From Roseovarius pelagicus (lineage in GTDB: Bacteria; Pseudomonadota; Alphaproteobacteria; Rhodobacterales; Rhodobacteraceae): a DNA stretch of 64,000 nt. The translations under genes and the position numbers were made by a program. Below the pieces are notes generated by a model. It did not search any database. It had not been told where the DNA came from and saw nothing but the letters and a program-made list of their open reading frames with translations. Each line of letters begins with the position of its first letter. The first letter of the stretch is position 1. Location of the stretch: contig NZ_CP106738.1 of assembly GCF_025639885.1 (NCBI RefSeq), forward strand, positions 3,472,001 through 3,536,000, given 5' to 3'. Positions 63,801 to 64,000 of this stretch are shown here, piece by piece.

Positions 63801-64000
63801 TGATCACACTCTTTTGGGGGATATTTGCATCAACTATAGGGTCGGGGACAATCAGTGACCACGGTTTTCGCGCAAGTAGAACTTTCTGTAAAATTTTGAA
63901 AACTAAGCTGATATTCATGGGCGACAGAAACGTGTGCCGTACTGGCGTGATCCCGGCAGTGGTCGGCATCGGCTTTGGTCCCTGAGCTGCTGCCATATAT

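Noticed and set aside
63791..63985. Plus-strand frame at the right edge
   Set aside because: It is antisense to the allE start region and has no protein-like features.

Overview
The window looks like a chromosome segment of a Rhodobacteraceae (Roseobacter-group) alphaproteobacterium. The evidence is the high-GC codon use with many GTG starts, a ScfR-family regulator, a GapR/DUF2312 protein, the rpsF-rpsR-rplI and fabD-fabG-acpP-fabF blocks, the infA-maf-rng-yacG order, and a PuuD-type urate oxidase with a ureide catabolic cluster. No organism name can be fixed from sequence alone.

Layout. 1-2 kb: end of a branched-chain-amino-acid/urea-type ABC importer operon (minus strand). 2.2-6.9 kb: ScfR regulator, receiver protein, small membrane protein and a transporter-fused histidine kinase whose frame is broken. 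7-13.9 kb: FliM-like protein, persulfide-dioxygenase-like MBL enzyme, a degenerate FadB/J-like protein, GapR and envelope proteins. 13.9-15.2 kb: rpsF-rpsR-rplI, with rplI frameshifted. 15.4-18 kb: YceI and a cytochrome b561-YceI fusion. 18.2-26.6 kb: fatty-acid synthesis genes with an embedded HisA paralogue, mltG, an ABC exporter and a BON-LysM protein. 26.8-29.9 kb: nitrilase-family protein, infA, maf, rng, yacG.

30.0-47.0 kb is an integrated element of about 17 kb. It lies between a complete tRNA-Phe gene and a 46-bp direct repeat of that tRNA's 3' end. It is AT-richer than its flanks in its outer parts and carries a P4-type tyrosine integrase, an AlpA-like protein and a prim-pol/RepA-like helicase gene cut by an IS21-family insertion. 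It has two cargo cassettes. One is a tight four-gene unit: a SMEK-NACHT STAND NTPase, an unknown protein, a small protein with an N-terminal FVSNSSSTSF motif, and a radical-SAM/SPASM enzyme. The other pairs a RiPP-maturation-type B12 radical-SAM enzyme with a 208-residue protein. The four-gene unit is the best candidate for an undescribed system, most likely anti-phage. A decayed AbiGi-like gene lies just outside the right junction.

48-64 kb is a catabolic region. It holds a TetR-type regulator, a 2-oxoglutarate-type oxygenase, an orphan peptide-type substrate-binding protein, ArgE/LysR and a flavin monooxygenase. It then holds a nearly complete urate-to-glyoxylate route: PuuD, UraH, a PuuE-UraD fusion, AllA and AllE, with a UreI/AmiS-type channel. 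A class V aminotransferase with a divergent IclR regulator probably takes up the glyoxylate. Two matching 15-bp palindromes between the last two genes are likely IclR operators. An allantoate amidohydrolase is the one missing step.
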